Source of the DNA: Pseudarthrobacter sp. L1SW
Lineage (GTDB): Bacteria; Actinomycetota; Actinomycetes; Actinomycetales; Micrococcaceae
NCBI RefSeq assembly: GCF_020809045.1
Contig: NZ_CP078079.1
Location: 1,674,001 to 1,738,000, forward strand
Length of the DNA stretch: 64,000 nt
Direction of reading: 5' to 3'
A model generated the notes under the pieces. The model searched no databases, was not told the DNA's origin, and saw nothing but the letters and a program-made list of their open reading frames with translations. Positions within the stretch are counted from its first letter, which is position 1, and each line of letters opens with the position of its first letter. The translations under genes were made by a program, and so were the position numbers. Of the stretch, positions 36,122 through 44,681 are shown piece after piece.

Positions 36122-37390
36122 ATGCCGGACGAACGCCGCTCAACCATCCCTGACGCAGCCGCCCCCTCCGGCGCCGCCCCAGTCCAAGCGGGCCGGGCGC
36201 CCGAGCTTCCGCCCGCCCCTGCCTACGGCCGGCGCTCCGTAGCGGACGTGCTGTCCAGCGCCGCGGCAAGCCTGGGACTCGATGGCTTCACCAACACGCT
36301 CGGCTTTCCTGCCGCGCCGCGTGTCTGCGTCGTTGTGGCCGACGGCCTGGGCCGGAACCTCCTGAAGCAAAAGTCCGCGCACACACCTTTCCTCAGGTCG
36401 GTCATCCAGGCCGGGCAGCGTGAGGTTCCGGTGTGGCTGGACTCAGCATTCCCCTCCACCACGGCTGCCGCACTGGCCAGTTTTGGTACCGGGCTGCCCC
36501 CTGGCCAGCACGGCATGGTGGGCTACGACGTGCTGGACCCCGCCCAGGACAAGGTAGTCAACATGCTGGGCAACTGGGACTCCGGCGTGGATCCCCTTGC
36601 CTGGCAGCCGTTCCCCACCGTGCTGGAACGCGCTGCCGGCCAGGCCGCCGTCACCACGGTCAGCCTTCCCCAGTTCGGTGATTCGCCCATGACCAGGGCT
36701 GCCCTGCGCGGCGGAAGCTTCGTAGCCGGCACCACGTCCCATGCCCGGACCGAGGCCGCCGCCGAAGCCCTCGCCGGCCCTGGACCGGGCCTGCTGTACT
36801 TCTACCTCAATGAGCTGGACAAGGCCGGACACCGCTACGGCTGCCAGTCCGAACACTGGGAACACCAGCTCGAGGAGCTGGATTCGACCATGAAGCGGTT
36901 GAATGCCTCCCTGCCGGCGGGGACCACCATCCTGCTGACTGCGGACCACGGCATGCTGGACGTGCCGGAACAGCAGCGCATCGACTTCTCCGCAGACCCG
37001 GCGCTGGTGGAAGGCGTCCGGCACACCGCGGGCGAACCGCGCATGGTGCACCTCTACCTGGAACCCGGAGCGGACGGCACAGGGCCCGACGCCGGTGCAC
37101 GCGGGCGGCTTCTCGCCGCCTGGCGGGCCCGCTTCGGTCCGCGCGTCTGGGCCTTCACCCGGGAGGACGCCATTACGGCGGGCCTCTTTGGTCCGGTGCG
37201 GCCCGCCGTCGAGGGCAGGATCGGGGACGTGATGATTGCAGCCCGCGATGAGCTCGCGCTGTATGACACAAGGCGCGTCCGCCCCACGGCGATGGACGTC
37301 GTGGGCCAGCACGGATCCCTGACCAAGGCTGAGCGGGAGGTTCCGCTGCTGTGTTTCACCGCAGGCGGCAGGAGCGTCCGCCGTGGCTGA
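36122..37390 (+). CDS. Alkaline phosphatase superfamily nucleotide pyrophosphatase/phosphodiesterase
   Basis: 422 aa. The core begins VCVVVADGLGRNLL, with the metal-binding Asp, then DSAFPSTTAAALASFGTGLPP, in which the Thr is the expected nucleophile. NELDKAGHRYG and LTADHGMLDVPE supply the remaining metal ligands (Asp/His). These features put it in the type I phosphodiesterase/nucleotide pyrophosphatase group. The substrate is unknown. It follows DUF5998 by 1 bp and its last 8 bp overlap the thymidine kinase gene, so the three genes form an operon. No signal peptide is visible, so it is likely cytosolic. Confidence 0.9.
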   Translation: MPDERRSTIPDAAAPSGAAPVQAGRAPELPPAPAYGRRSVADVLSSAAASLGLDGFTNTLGFPAAPRVCVVVADGLGRNLLKQKSAHTPFLRSVIQAGQREVPVWLDSAFPSTTAAALASFGTGLPPGQHGMVGYDVLDPAQDKVVNMLGNWDSGVDPLAWQPFPTVLERAAGQAAVTTVSLPQFGDSPMTRAALRGGSFVAGTTSHARTEAAAEALAGPGPGLLYFYLNELDKAGHRYGCQSEHWEHQLEELDSTMKRLNASLPAGTTILLTADHGMLDVPEQQRIDFSADPALVEGVRHTAGEPRMVHLYLEPGADGTGPDAGARGRLLAAWRARFGPRVWAFTREDAITAGLFGPVRPAVEGRIGDVMIAARDELALYDTRRVRPTAMDVVGQHGSLTKAEREVPLLCFTAGGRSVRRG

Positions 37391-38108
37391 ACTCGTCTTT
37401 TTTTCGGGCACCATGGACTGCGGCAAATCCACCCTTGCGCTGCAGATGGACCACAACCACCGCGCCCGGGGCCGGGGCGGGGTGCGCTTCAGCCGGAACG
37501 ACCGTGCCGGCGAATCAAAAATCTCCAGCCGGCTGGGCCTCGAAACCGACGCCGTGGAGGTGGCGGACGGGACGGACTTCTGGGAGGAAGTCATGCTGCG
37601 GCGAACCCAGGGCCAGCGCGTTGATTACCTGATTTGTGATGAGGCACAGTTCTACACGCCGGAACAGGTGGAACAGCTGGCCAAGGTGGTGGACGAGATC
37701 GGCGTCGATGTGTTTGCCTTCGGCATCACCGCGGACTTCCGCACCAGGCTTTTCCCAGGCTCGCAGCGGCTCATCGAACTGGCGGACCGGGTGCAGGTCC
37801 TGCAGGTGGAAGCCCTGTGCTGGTGCGGCCGCCGGGCAACGCACAACGCAAGGACGCTGGACGGCGTCATGGTCACCGAAGGTGCCCAGGTGGTGGTGGG
37901 TGACGTTGACATGGCCGTTGACGGATCCGCTGCTCCGGCGCCAGGCCACATTCCCGTTGTGGGCTACGAAACCCTCTGCCGGCGGCACTTCATGCGGCGC
38001 GTCACTGCCCATGGTGCCAACCTCATGGCCGAGCAGGACCAGCTGCTGCCGTTCGACGTGGACGCGTGCCTCTGGCGCGGCACCGGCGGAACAGGGGCAG
38101 GCGCCTAG
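37383..38108 (+). CDS. tdk: Thymidine kinase, type II
   Basis: 241 aa. Phosphorylates thymidine to dTMP in pyrimidine salvage. Walker A FFSGTMDCGKSTLALQ (residues 6-21), DYLICDEAQFYTPEQV with Walker B and the catalytic Glu, FGITADFRTRLFPGSQRL (lasso), and a zinc site (CWCG and CRRH) are all present. The start is GTG at 37383, overlapping the previous gene by 8 bp. Its end overlaps sepH by 4 bp on the opposite strand. It is somewhat longer than usual because of a C-terminal tail. Confidence 0.95.
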   Translation: MAELVFFSGTMDCGKSTLALQMDHNHRARGRGGVRFSRNDRAGESKISSRLGLETDAVEVADGTDFWEEVMLRRTQGQRVDYLICDEAQFYTPEQVEQLAKVVDEIGVDVFAFGITADFRTRLFPGSQRLIELADRVQVLQVEALCWCGRRATHNARTLDGVMVTEGAQVVVGDVDMAVDGSAAPAPGHIPVVGYETLCRRHFMRRVTAHGANLMAEQDQLLPFDVDACLWRGTGGTGAGA

Positions 38109-39442
38109 TCTCCGCGGGTCCCGAAGACGATCTCGTCCCAGGACGGAACACTGGAGCGCTTGGGCCTTGCGGGCTGCCTTTCCGGTGCACCCGTTTCCGG
38201 CAGCTGGCCGGTGGTGGGGGAGTTGTCGTCAGTCCTTGGTGCCGGCCGCCGCGGCTTCCCGCCGAGCAGCTCGTCCAGTCCCGCCCCGCTTCCCGACGCG
38301 CCCGGGCCCCGTGGCGCATCAGGTTCAGCGGAGCCGGAGGGCCGCTGGGGGGAGGCCACGATGGTGATTTCGCGGGTGTCCGTGCTGACCCCGTTGTGCA
38401 GCCGGAGGTTGTCGTCAACCGGGTCAGGGTGCGGCGGGATGAGGCTCAGCCGGGAAAGCATCGACGGCCGGGCATCCCGGCGCCGGATGAAGGAATCACC
38501 CTGGGCGGCGGGAGCACTGCCGCGGTCCTCTTCCGGTTCCGCGGCCTGCTCGTCCGCTTCCGGCAAGACCTCGGAGGGCCGGGGGTGGGCCGCCGGCACG
38601 CCGTGCGTCAGCAGCAGGGCAAGGGCGTCGTCGGAATCTTCATCCACGCCCAGCCGCTGGCCCCGGCGGGAACGCAGCATGTCCAGGAGGCCGTCGGATT
38701 CCTTTTCCTTGCCGGGAGCCTGGCCGGCGTGGCCTCCCGGGCTTCCGGGAGCGGAATCGGCATCGGTCTCAAAGTCAAAGGGCCGGTCGGAGACGGCTGA
38801 CAGCCGGCGGGCGGGGACTGGCCCGTCCAGCGGCTCCAGCTCGCTCAGCTGCTGGGCCCAGCGGTTGGCGTTCTGCAACGACTTCCGGGCCGGGCTGAAG
38901 GTCCACAGCGCCGGCGGCTCCTCGCCTATGCCCGGCGTGTTGCCCGTCTTGGGTTCGAAGCTGGCAGAGACAGTCCAGGTGCCGTCCTGGCGGCGCCAGG
39001 AGTCCCACTCCACCGTTGAGGGGTCTATGCCATGGGCTGCCAAGCGGTGGCCCACCATGTCGTTCAGGGTGGCAGGGTTGTCGCCGAACGCGGAGCGGTA
39101 GGCGTCATGGCCGGGAGAAGGGGACGCCACTTCCACCTTGCGGGCCTGCTGGGCTACGTACTCCCGTTCTGCAAGGACCGGACCTTCATACCGTTCAACC
39201 TTGGCCAGCGGAAGCCCGGAAAGCTCGGCGACGTCGGCCGCCGTTGCCCCCGCACGTATCCGCGCCTGGATGTCCCGTGGGGACATGGGAACGGCCGGCC
39301 GCTCAGCCCGCGGCTTAACCGCCGGCCTGCTGGCCGTCCTCAGCGCTTCGTCGATCGGCAGCTGGAACATCTCGCCGCCGGCCCCGCTCAACAGGAGGTG
39401 AGTCCCGTCGTCGTGTACGCCTACAAGCCGTAGATCCTGCAT
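38105..39442 (-). CDS. sepH: SepH cell-division protein
   Basis: 445 aa. SepH binds FtsZ and helps divisome assembly in Actinobacteria. The N-terminal DUF3071 domain begins MQDLRLVGVHDDGTHLLL. A helix-turn-helix-like segment (AGATAADVAELSGLPLAKVERYEGPV, about residues 65-90) and the region up to residue 180 are highly conserved. The C-terminal 240 residues are disordered and rich in Pro, Glu and Ser, ending in the conserved tail RSSVPSWDEIVFG. Start at 39442, with GGAGGA 7 nt upstream. A much longer open frame upstream has no family similarity. It is divergent from the DUF4193 gene. Confidence 0.93.
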   Translation of the reverse strand: MQDLRLVGVHDDGTHLLLSGAGGEMFQLPIDEALRTASRPAVKPRAERPAVPMSPRDIQARIRAGATAADVAELSGLPLAKVERYEGPVLAEREYVAQQARKVEVASPSPGHDAYRSAFGDNPATLNDMVGHRLAAHGIDPSTVEWDSWRRQDGTWTVSASFEPKTGNTPGIGEEPPALWTFSPARKSLQNANRWAQQLSELEPLDGPVPARRLSAVSDRPFDFETDADSAPGSPGGHAGQAPGKEKESDGLLDMLRSRRGQRLGVDEDSDDALALLLTHGVPAAHPRPSEVLPEADEQAAEPEEDRGSAPAAQGDSFIRRRDARPSMLSRLSLIPPHPDPVDDNLRLHNGVSTDTREITIVASPQRPSGSAEPDAPRGPGASGSGAGLDELLGGKPRRPAPRTDDNSPTTGQLPETGAPERQPARPKRSSVPSWDEIVFGTRGD

Positions 39443-39658
39443 ACAAATCCTCCACCCTGGCATTACTATCACTCGAAACTTTGCCACCATGGGGGCGGGT
39501 TTTCGCTCAAGGGGCAGGGCGCGCCGCGATTTTCCGGGACAACGCTCGCAAATCACTGCCGCAGCCGGCTTTTCGTCCGGGCACCAACGGGCGGCATCCT
39601 GCGTTGTCACAGGTGTTGTCCCAGACACGCACACAACAGGAAGAAGGCCAGGGCCACG

Positions 39659-39958
39659 ATGTCCACCGATTACGATGCCCCGCGCAAGTCCGAGGAAGAC
39701 GCCAACGAAGATTCGCTGGACGAGCTGAAGACGCGCCGGGCGGACAAGCCGGTCGCGGTGGTGGATGAGGACGAAAACGAGCTGGCCGCCGGCTTCGAAC
39801 TCCCGGGAGCGGACCTCTCCGGCGAGGAGCTGGTGGTCCAGGTAGTTCCGGCGCAGGCTGACGAATTCACCTGCTCCTCCTGCTTCCTGGTGCGGCACCG
39901 GTCCCAGATCGCCAGGGAGAAGGACGGCCGGTTCTACTGCAGGGACTGCGAGGGCTGA
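39659..39958 (+). CDS. DUF4193 domain-containing zinc-ribbon protein
   Basis: 99 aa. Acidic N-terminus, then TCSSCFLVRHRSQIA and FYCRDCEG, a four-Cys zinc ribbon. The mycobacterial equivalent is Rv2699c beside dut, as here. Function is unknown. GAAGAAGG lies upstream of the ATG. The last 25 bp overlap the opposite-strand DUF3093 gene. Confidence 0.92.
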   Translation: MSTDYDAPRKSEEDANEDSLDELKTRRADKPVAVVDEDENELAAGFELPGADLSGEELVVQVVPAQADEFTCSSCFLVRHRSQIAREKDGRFYCRDCEG

Positions 39959-40434
39959 AGGGCTGCCGCCAGTTTGTCCGGGCGGCGGGTGGATGCCAGC
40001 CAGTACGGCGTCGGGTCCGAGGGGTCGGTGATGTCGATCTTGACCACGGGATCGATCCAGCCCCGGATGCACAGGTAGGCCAGGCCGTTCAGCCGGGTGC
40101 CGCGTTCCGCCGTCGCTTCTTCACCCCGGAATGGCTGGGCGGCGCCAATAAAACGGCGTTCAATGGTGGCCCGCCCCACCGTGAGGGTGTTACCGGTGAC
40201 CAGGATGGTGGGGGTGGAAGCGAGCAGGAGTATGGCGATGATCGCAAAGAGCACCACCGCAGCCGTGTAGCCCGCAGCCGCGCTGATAGGTGCAAACACC
40301 AGGATTCCGGCACCTGAGATGCCCGCTGCAATGATCCAGATCCAGGCATTGGGCCACAGCTTTTCCCGGTAGATCACCGCGGCCCCGGCAGAGGGTGTAC
40401 TGGGAACGGGCGCGGCGGAACTCGATTCGGGCAT
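39934..40434 (-). CDS. DUF3093 domain-containing membrane protein
   Basis: 166 aa, with two adjacent membrane helices (about 32-52 and 57-77), then a beta-rich domain with LTVGRATIERRFIG and LAYLCIRGWIDPVVKIDITDPSDPTPYWLASTRRPD-type family residues. Equivalent to mycobacterial Rv2698 next to dut. The start at 40434 is a guess: GGAAAG lies 8 nt upstream, and the next in-frame Met is 48 bases further upstream. Divergent from dut. Confidence 0.88.
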   Translation of the reverse strand: MPESSSAAPVPSTPSAGAAVIYREKLWPNAWIWIIAAGISGAGILVFAPISAAAGYTAAVVLFAIIAILLLASTPTILVTGNTLTVGRATIERRFIGAAQPFRGEEATAERGTRLNGLAYLCIRGWIDPVVKIDITDPSDPTPYWLASTRRPDKLAAALQPSQSLQ

Positions 40435-40563
40435 AGGGCAAGCTTTCCATTTTTCCCTTGCTATTTCATCCCGGCGGCTCATGCCCCGGCTGCCGCGGCT
40501 CCTCCCGGCCCGCCCAGGCTGTCGGGGGCATGCATCGCCTAGGTCCCGGCCACGGGCGCGGGT

Positions 40564-40569
40564 TAGAGT
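40564..40569 (+). promoter_or_regulatory. Likely -10 box of dut
   Basis: TAGAGT ends 8 nt before the GTG at 40578. No Shine-Dalgarno is present, so translation is probably leaderless or nearly so. A GTG at 40572 is too close to be used from this promoter. Confidence 0.45.
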
Positions 40570-40577
40570 GAGTGACT

Positions 40578-41108
40578 GTGACTGATCATTCCGCAGCAGT
40601 AGACACCTTCCCCGCAGCAGCACCTGCCGGCCCGGCCCCTTCTGCCTCAGCCCCCACCCTGCAGGTTCAGTTGAAGATGCTGGACCCTGGCCTTGAGGCG
40701 CCTTCCTATGCGCACCCGGGCGACGCCGGCGCTGACCTTCGTGCCAGGGAGGACGTTGTCCTGCGGCCGGGGGAGCGCAAGCTGGTTCCCACCGGAGTGG
40801 CCATCGCCCTGCCGGAAGGGTACGTCGCCCTGATCCATCCGCGCTCCGGGCTGGCCACCAAGCACGGACTGACCATCGTCAACGCCCCTGGAACGGTGGA
40901 CGCCGGATACCGGGGGGAAATAGCAGTCACCCTGCTGAACACCGATGCGACCCAGTCCATTGAGCTGCACCGCGGCGATAGAATTGCGCAAATGGTTATC
41001 CAGCGTGTGGAGTATGCACAGTTCATCCCCGTCAATGAATTGAACGGGTCTGTGCGCGGCACGGGAGGATTCGGGTCAACCGGCGGATTCAACCGGCCGG
41101 TGGCCTAG
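40578..41108 (+). CDS. dut: dUTP diphosphatase (dUTPase)
   Basis: About 176 aa. It hydrolyses dUTP to dUMP and PPi, limiting uracil in DNA and supplying dTMP synthesis. All five trimeric dUTPase motifs are seen: [43 protein letters not shown] and [10 protein letters not shown] at the C-terminal arm. An N-terminal Ala/Pro-rich stretch of about 30 residues precedes the fold. Start GTG at 40578 is preferred over 40572 because of the TAGAGT box. Confidence 0.95.
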   Translation: MTDHSAAVDTFPAAAPAGPAPSASAPTLQVQLKMLDPGLEAPSYAHPGDAGADLRAREDVVLRPGERKLVPTGVAIALPEGYVALIHPRSGLATKHGLTIVNAPGTVDAGYRGEIAVTLLNTDATQSIELHRGDRIAQMVIQRVEYAQFIPVNELNGSVRGTGGFGSTGGFNRPVA

Positions 41109-41216
41109 GGAACCATTCTTCCGGTTCCGGCAGTACTCCTGCCTGGCGCGTACAGCACGACGGCGGGACCCCCATGGGGCCATACCGGCACATTTCACAA
41201 CTAAGGAGACACCCTC

Positions 41217-41930
41217 ATGGTCTTTGGGCTCGGCAGGAAAGCAAAGAAGGAACAGGCAGCCGAACCGGACGACTCCCTGGCCGGCGCGGAGGCTTCCGCC
41301 GACGCAGCGGCCCCCACGGGTATCCGTGCGAACGGCCCGCTTGATGAATCCGAAATCACCAGCCGCGACGGTTACGTGGATCTTGGCGCGTTGCTGATCG
41401 CTCCCAGCGAGGGCCTCCAGTTGCGCCTCGAGGTGGAAGAAGCCACCCAGCGCGTTGTGGCAGTCACGCTGGACCTCAACGGCTCCAGCCTTCAGCTCCA
41501 GGCGTTCGCCGCTCCCAAGACCGAGGGCCTGTGGGATGAGATCCGCGAGCAGATCGGCCAGTCCGTGGGTGCGCAGGGTGGCCAGGTGGAAGAGATCGAC
41601 GGCAGCTTTGGAACCGAACTCGTGGCCAAGTTGCCCGCAGGGCTGCCCGACGGCAGCCAGGGCTACCGCGTGGCCCGCTTTGTGGGCGTTGACGGACCCC
41701 GCTGGTTCCTTCGCGGCGTGCTGGGCGGACCGGCGGCCCTCGAACGTGAAGCGGCCGAGCCGCTGGAGGCGCTGTTCCGGCAGGTTGTGGTGATCCGCGG
41801 GGGCAGCCCCATGCCGCCCCGCGACCTGCTGCAGCTGCGCCTGCCCAAGGACACGGCCACGACGCCTCCTCCCGCTGCCCCCGCACTGGGGGAACCGGAA
41901 CGTGGTCCGGAAACCACACAGATTGGCTGA
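41217..41930 (+). CDS. DUF3710 domain-containing protein
   Basis: 237 aa. Basic then acidic N-terminus (MVFGLGRKAKKE), and the DUF3710 fold with YVDLGALLIAP, GLWDEIREQI and RWFLRGVLGGPAAL. Function is unknown; the orthologue is mycobacterial Rv2696c, next to dut. AAGGAG lies 9 nt before the ATG. Starts a unit with the two genes below (overlapping ends). Confidence 0.92.
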   Translation: MVFGLGRKAKKEQAAEPDDSLAGAEASADAAAPTGIRANGPLDESEITSRDGYVDLGALLIAPSEGLQLRLEVEEATQRVVAVTLDLNGSSLQLQAFAAPKTEGLWDEIREQIGQSVGAQGGQVEEIDGSFGTELVAKLPAGLPDGSQGYRVARFVGVDGPRWFLRGVLGGPAALEREAAEPLEALFRQVVVIRGGSPMPPRDLLQLRLPKDTATTPPPAAPALGEPERGPETTQIG

Positions 41931-42327
41931 CGCGGCACCTGGGGACGGGCTCCAGCGCCGCCCCGCCGTCCTCTCCCTGGACCAGCTTCCGGACAAGGGC
42001 CGCGTGGTGTGCCAGGGCCGTATTGAATCCGTGACGTATCTTCCGGCGGACCAGGCTCCTGCATTCAGTGCCATTGTTTCCGACGCCGAACCAGGCAGGT
42101 CACTGTCCGGCCCGGCCGGGCCAGGCCGGGCAGAGCCAGGCAAAAAACTGTCCGGCCAGGCCAGGGCACAGGGCCGGCTCCGGGTTGTGTGGCTGGGACG
42201 CCGCCGGGTGCCGGGCATCGAAGCCGGCGCCGAGCTCCGGCTTGAAGGAATGCTTTCCCGCAGCCAGGGCCTGCCCACCATGTTCAACCCCCGCTACGAA
42301 ATACTGTCCCGCCAGGAGAACGAATGA
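41902..42327 (+). CDS. OB-fold nucleic-acid-binding protein
   Basis: 141 aa. The N-terminal part (KGRVVCQGRIESVTYLP) and VVWLGRRRVPGIEAGAELRLEGM fit an OB-fold like mycobacterial Rv2694c. Between beta strands is a low-complexity insertion of about 25 residues with two imperfect repeats, beginning SLSGPAGPG and KLSGQARAQ. Function is unknown; RNA or DNA binding is inferred from the fold. The GTG start overlaps the end of the DUF3710 gene by 29 bp, and its stop overlaps the next ATG (ATGA). Confidence 0.8.
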   Translation: MVRKPHRLADAAPGDGLQRRPAVLSLDQLPDKGRVVCQGRIESVTYLPADQAPAFSAIVSDAEPGRSLSGPAGPGRAEPGKKLSGQARAQGRLRVVWLGRRRVPGIEAGAELRLEGMLSRSQGLPTMFNPRYEILSRQENE

Positions 42328-43112
42328 CCGAGCCCCAGCCCGACCCGTCATCCGGAGCCCAGAGCCCCGGCAGTCCTGAACGTGATTCGCGGCCGGGACC
42401 TGCCCAGGAGGCGTCACCGATGGCCGGCCTTGCGGCGGAGTACGCGGCCAAGGCGGGGCTGCACCGTACACACGACGGCCATGTGGACGTCCTGCGCAGC
42501 GCCGGAGGAGTCCAGGGGATTGCCGAAAGCATCCTGCCCGGGCTTGTGTTCCTGGTGGCCTTCACCATCACCCGGGAACTGACGCTGTCCCTGGTGGCGG
42601 CATTGGCCTCCGCGGCGGTGTTCACCGTGGTCCGGCTGGTCCAGCGGCGCCCGCTGACGCAGGCCTTGGCCGGAGTGGTGGGCGTGGGCATCTCGGCCTG
42701 GCTGGCCAACACCACCGGCAAAGCGGAGGACTTCTACCTCCCCGGGTTCTTCACCAATGCCGGCTACATCCTGGCGATGGCGCTCTCCATCTTCCTTAAA
42801 TGGCCGGTGGCCGGCCTGCTCTTCGGATTCATCCGCAATGAAGGCCTGGACTGGCGCAAGGATCCGGACCGGGTCAAGGCCTACCAGCTGGGCACCTGGA
42901 TCATCGTTGCGGTCCTGGCGCTTCGGCTCGTGGTGCAGGTGCCTCTCTACCTCATGGGTGCGGACGGGCTTGCCGCGCTGGCCACCACCCGGCTGATCAT
43001 GGGCGCGCCCCTGTACATCCTGGGTGTCTGGATTGCCTGGCTGGCAACCCGGCCGGCCCCCGTCGACGCTGGCACGGACTCCAGCGGGGAGGACACGGGC
43101 CTGAAAGCCTGA
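42324..43112 (+). CDS. DUF3159 domain-containing membrane protein
   Basis: 262 aa. Six membrane helices in about residues 60-245 (LPGLVFLVAFTITREL, ASAAVFTVVRL and others), the family signature WLANTTGKAEDFYLPGFFTNA, and GLDWRKDPDRVKAY. Equivalent to mycobacterial Rv2693c. Function is unknown. It overlaps the OB-fold gene by 4 bp, so it is translationally coupled. Confidence 0.9.
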   Translation: MTEPQPDPSSGAQSPGSPERDSRPGPAQEASPMAGLAAEYAAKAGLHRTHDGHVDVLRSAGGVQGIAESILPGLVFLVAFTITRELTLSLVAALASAAVFTVVRLVQRRPLTQALAGVVGVGISAWLANTTGKAEDFYLPGFFTNAGYILAMALSIFLKWPVAGLLFGFIRNEGLDWRKDPDRVKAYQLGTWIIVAVLALRLVVQVPLYLMGADGLAALATTRLIMGAPLYILGVWIAWLATRPAPVDAGTDSSGEDTGLKA

Positions 43113-43142
43113 CCCCGGCCGGCGCATGACTATTGGTCCGCC

Positions 43143-43892
43143 CTAGCCGTCGAAGCCGTCGTCCTCCGGGGCCTGCTGGGCGGTCCTGGCGCCGGCGGGC
43201 AGCGGAGCCTCCGCCTCGCCGGCGGTATCGGGGGCGTCCGGCGACAACAGGGCGCGCAGGTCATCCTCGGCTGCAATGGTGGTCACGAAAAACAGCTCGT
43301 CGCCGCCGTCAATGACGTCGTCCCGGCTGGGCGTGATGGGGGCATGATCCCGCAGGATGGCCACCAGGGTCGCGTCCTCGGGCCACCGGATATCGCCAAC
43401 CGTCTGGCCGATCACGTGCGAGTCGTGCGGCACCGTGAACTCCACGAGGGAAGAAACGCCGGTCTGGAGGGTGAGCAGCCGGACCAGGTCGCCGATCTCC
43501 ACGGCTTCCTCCACCAGGGCGGTCATGAGCTGCGGCGTGTTGACGGCGACGTCAACGCCCCAGGAATCGTTGAACATCCAGTCGTTCTTGGGGTTGTTCA
43601 CCCGCCCTACGGTGCGGCCCACCCCGAATTCGGTCTTGGCCAGCAAGGAAACCACCAGGTTGACCTTGTCATCGCCGGTGGCCGACACCACCACGTCTGC
43701 CTCTTCCACCTTGGCCCCCTGCAGGGTGCTCAGCTCGCAGGCGTCGCCCACCAGCCAGTGCGCGCCCCGCAGGCCGCTCCGGCCGATGACTTCCGGCTTA
43801 AGGTCGATCAGCAGGATCTCATGCTTGTGCGCCAGCAGCTCCCTGGCGATGGACGAACCGACGCTGCCGGCACCCACGATGACTACTTTCAC
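43143..43892 (-). CDS. TrkA family potassium-uptake regulator (second gene)
   Basis: 249 aa. An RCK_N domain with MKVVIVGAGSVGSSIARELL and the nucleotide-binding Asp in ILLIDLKPE, then RCK_C (about 140-225). It gates a K+ channel or Trk/Ktr transporter in response to NAD(H) or cyclic di-AMP. No membrane partner is in the window. Its start overlaps the stop of the first TrkA gene by 4 bp. The order matches mycobacterial ceoB and ceoC. A disordered tail of about 30 residues follows. Confidence 0.92.
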   Translation of the reverse strand: MKVVIVGAGSVGSSIARELLAHKHEILLIDLKPEVIGRSGLRGAHWLVGDACELSTLQGAKVEEADVVVSATGDDKVNLVVSLLAKTEFGVGRTVGRVNNPKNDWMFNDSWGVDVAVNTPQLMTALVEEAVEIGDLVRLLTLQTGVSSLVEFTVPHDSHVIGQTVGDIRWPEDATLVAILRDHAPITPSRDDVIDGGDELFFVTTIAAEDDLRALLSPDAPDTAGEAEAPLPAGARTAQQAPEDDGFDG

Positions 43893-44563
43893 TGGTACTC
43901 CTTGGCGGGTGCTTTGGCGAGGATGTGGGCCACCTGGGCGCTGCGGTCGACCTGCAGCATGGCGTGCACGGTGTCGCCGTCCTGGTAGGCGGTGGCCGCT
44001 TCCGGCAGGAGTCCTTCGCCGAAACGGGTCAGGTACGCCACGCGGATCGCGGCGGCTTTCTCGATGGTGCTCACCCGTTGTCCGATCCAGCTGGCGTCGA
44101 GGTCGAGCTCGGCCAGCACCAGGCGCCCGGACGGCTCGCGGAAGTCGCCTGCCAGGTGCTGTTCGGGCAGGATGCGGCGGAGCACCTGGTCCGCGCTCCA
44201 GCGCACGGCCGCCACGGTGGGGATCCCAAGGCGCTGGTAGATCTCGGCGCGGCCGGGATCATAGATGCGGGCCACGACGTGGGGGACGTGGAACGTTTCC
44301 CTGGCCACCCGGGTGGCCAGGATGTTGGAGTTGTCGCCACTGGAGACGGCGGCGAAAGCATACGCTTCAGCCACGCCGGCCTGCTTCAGGGTGTCCCGGT
44401 CGAAGCCGACGCCCGTGACTTTGCGCCCGGTGAATCCCTGGCGGAGCCTGCGGAAGGCGCGGTCGTCCTGGTCGATGATTGCCACGGAATGCCCGGCGTC
44501 CTCCAGCGTGTGCGCCAGCGTTGCCCCCACCCGGCCACATCCCATGATCACGAAATGCGCCAC
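43889..44563 (-). CDS. TrkA family potassium-uptake regulator (first gene)
   Basis: 224 aa. RCK_N with VIMGCGRVGATLAHTLEDAGHSVAIIDQD and VARIYDPGRAEIYQRLG, then RCK_C. GTG start with AGAGGAGAG 3 nt upstream. The two genes form an operon; the promoter TAGAGT at 44604-44609 on the minus strand is likely. It corresponds to mycobacterial CeoB. Confidence 0.92.
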   Translation of the reverse strand: MAHFVIMGCGRVGATLAHTLEDAGHSVAIIDQDDRAFRRLRQGFTGRKVTGVGFDRDTLKQAGVAEAYAFAAVSSGDNSNILATRVARETFHVPHVVARIYDPGRAEIYQRLGIPTVAAVRWSADQVLRRILPEQHLAGDFREPSGRLVLAELDLDASWIGQRVSTIEKAAAIRVAYLTRFGEGLLPEAATAYQDGDTVHAMLQVDRSAQVAHILAKAPAKEYQ

Positions 44564-44646
44564 GGTCTCTCCTCTGTATTCCTGTCAAGGTCCTGCTGCT
44601 AGAACTCTACCGCCAGCGTCCGGGCTCCCGTCGTCCCCGGTCCGTC

Positions 44647-44675
44647 ATGACATCGTCCGGGAATCAGACTAGCTT
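44647..44675 (+). promoter_or_regulatory. Promoter of the APC permease gene, leaderless type
   Basis: ATGACA (44647-44652), 17-bp spacer, TAGCTT (44670-44675), then 6 nt to the GTG at 44682. This is the clearest promoter of the leaderless set, because a good -35 is present. Confidence 0.65.
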
Positions 44676-44681
44676 TGTGGG

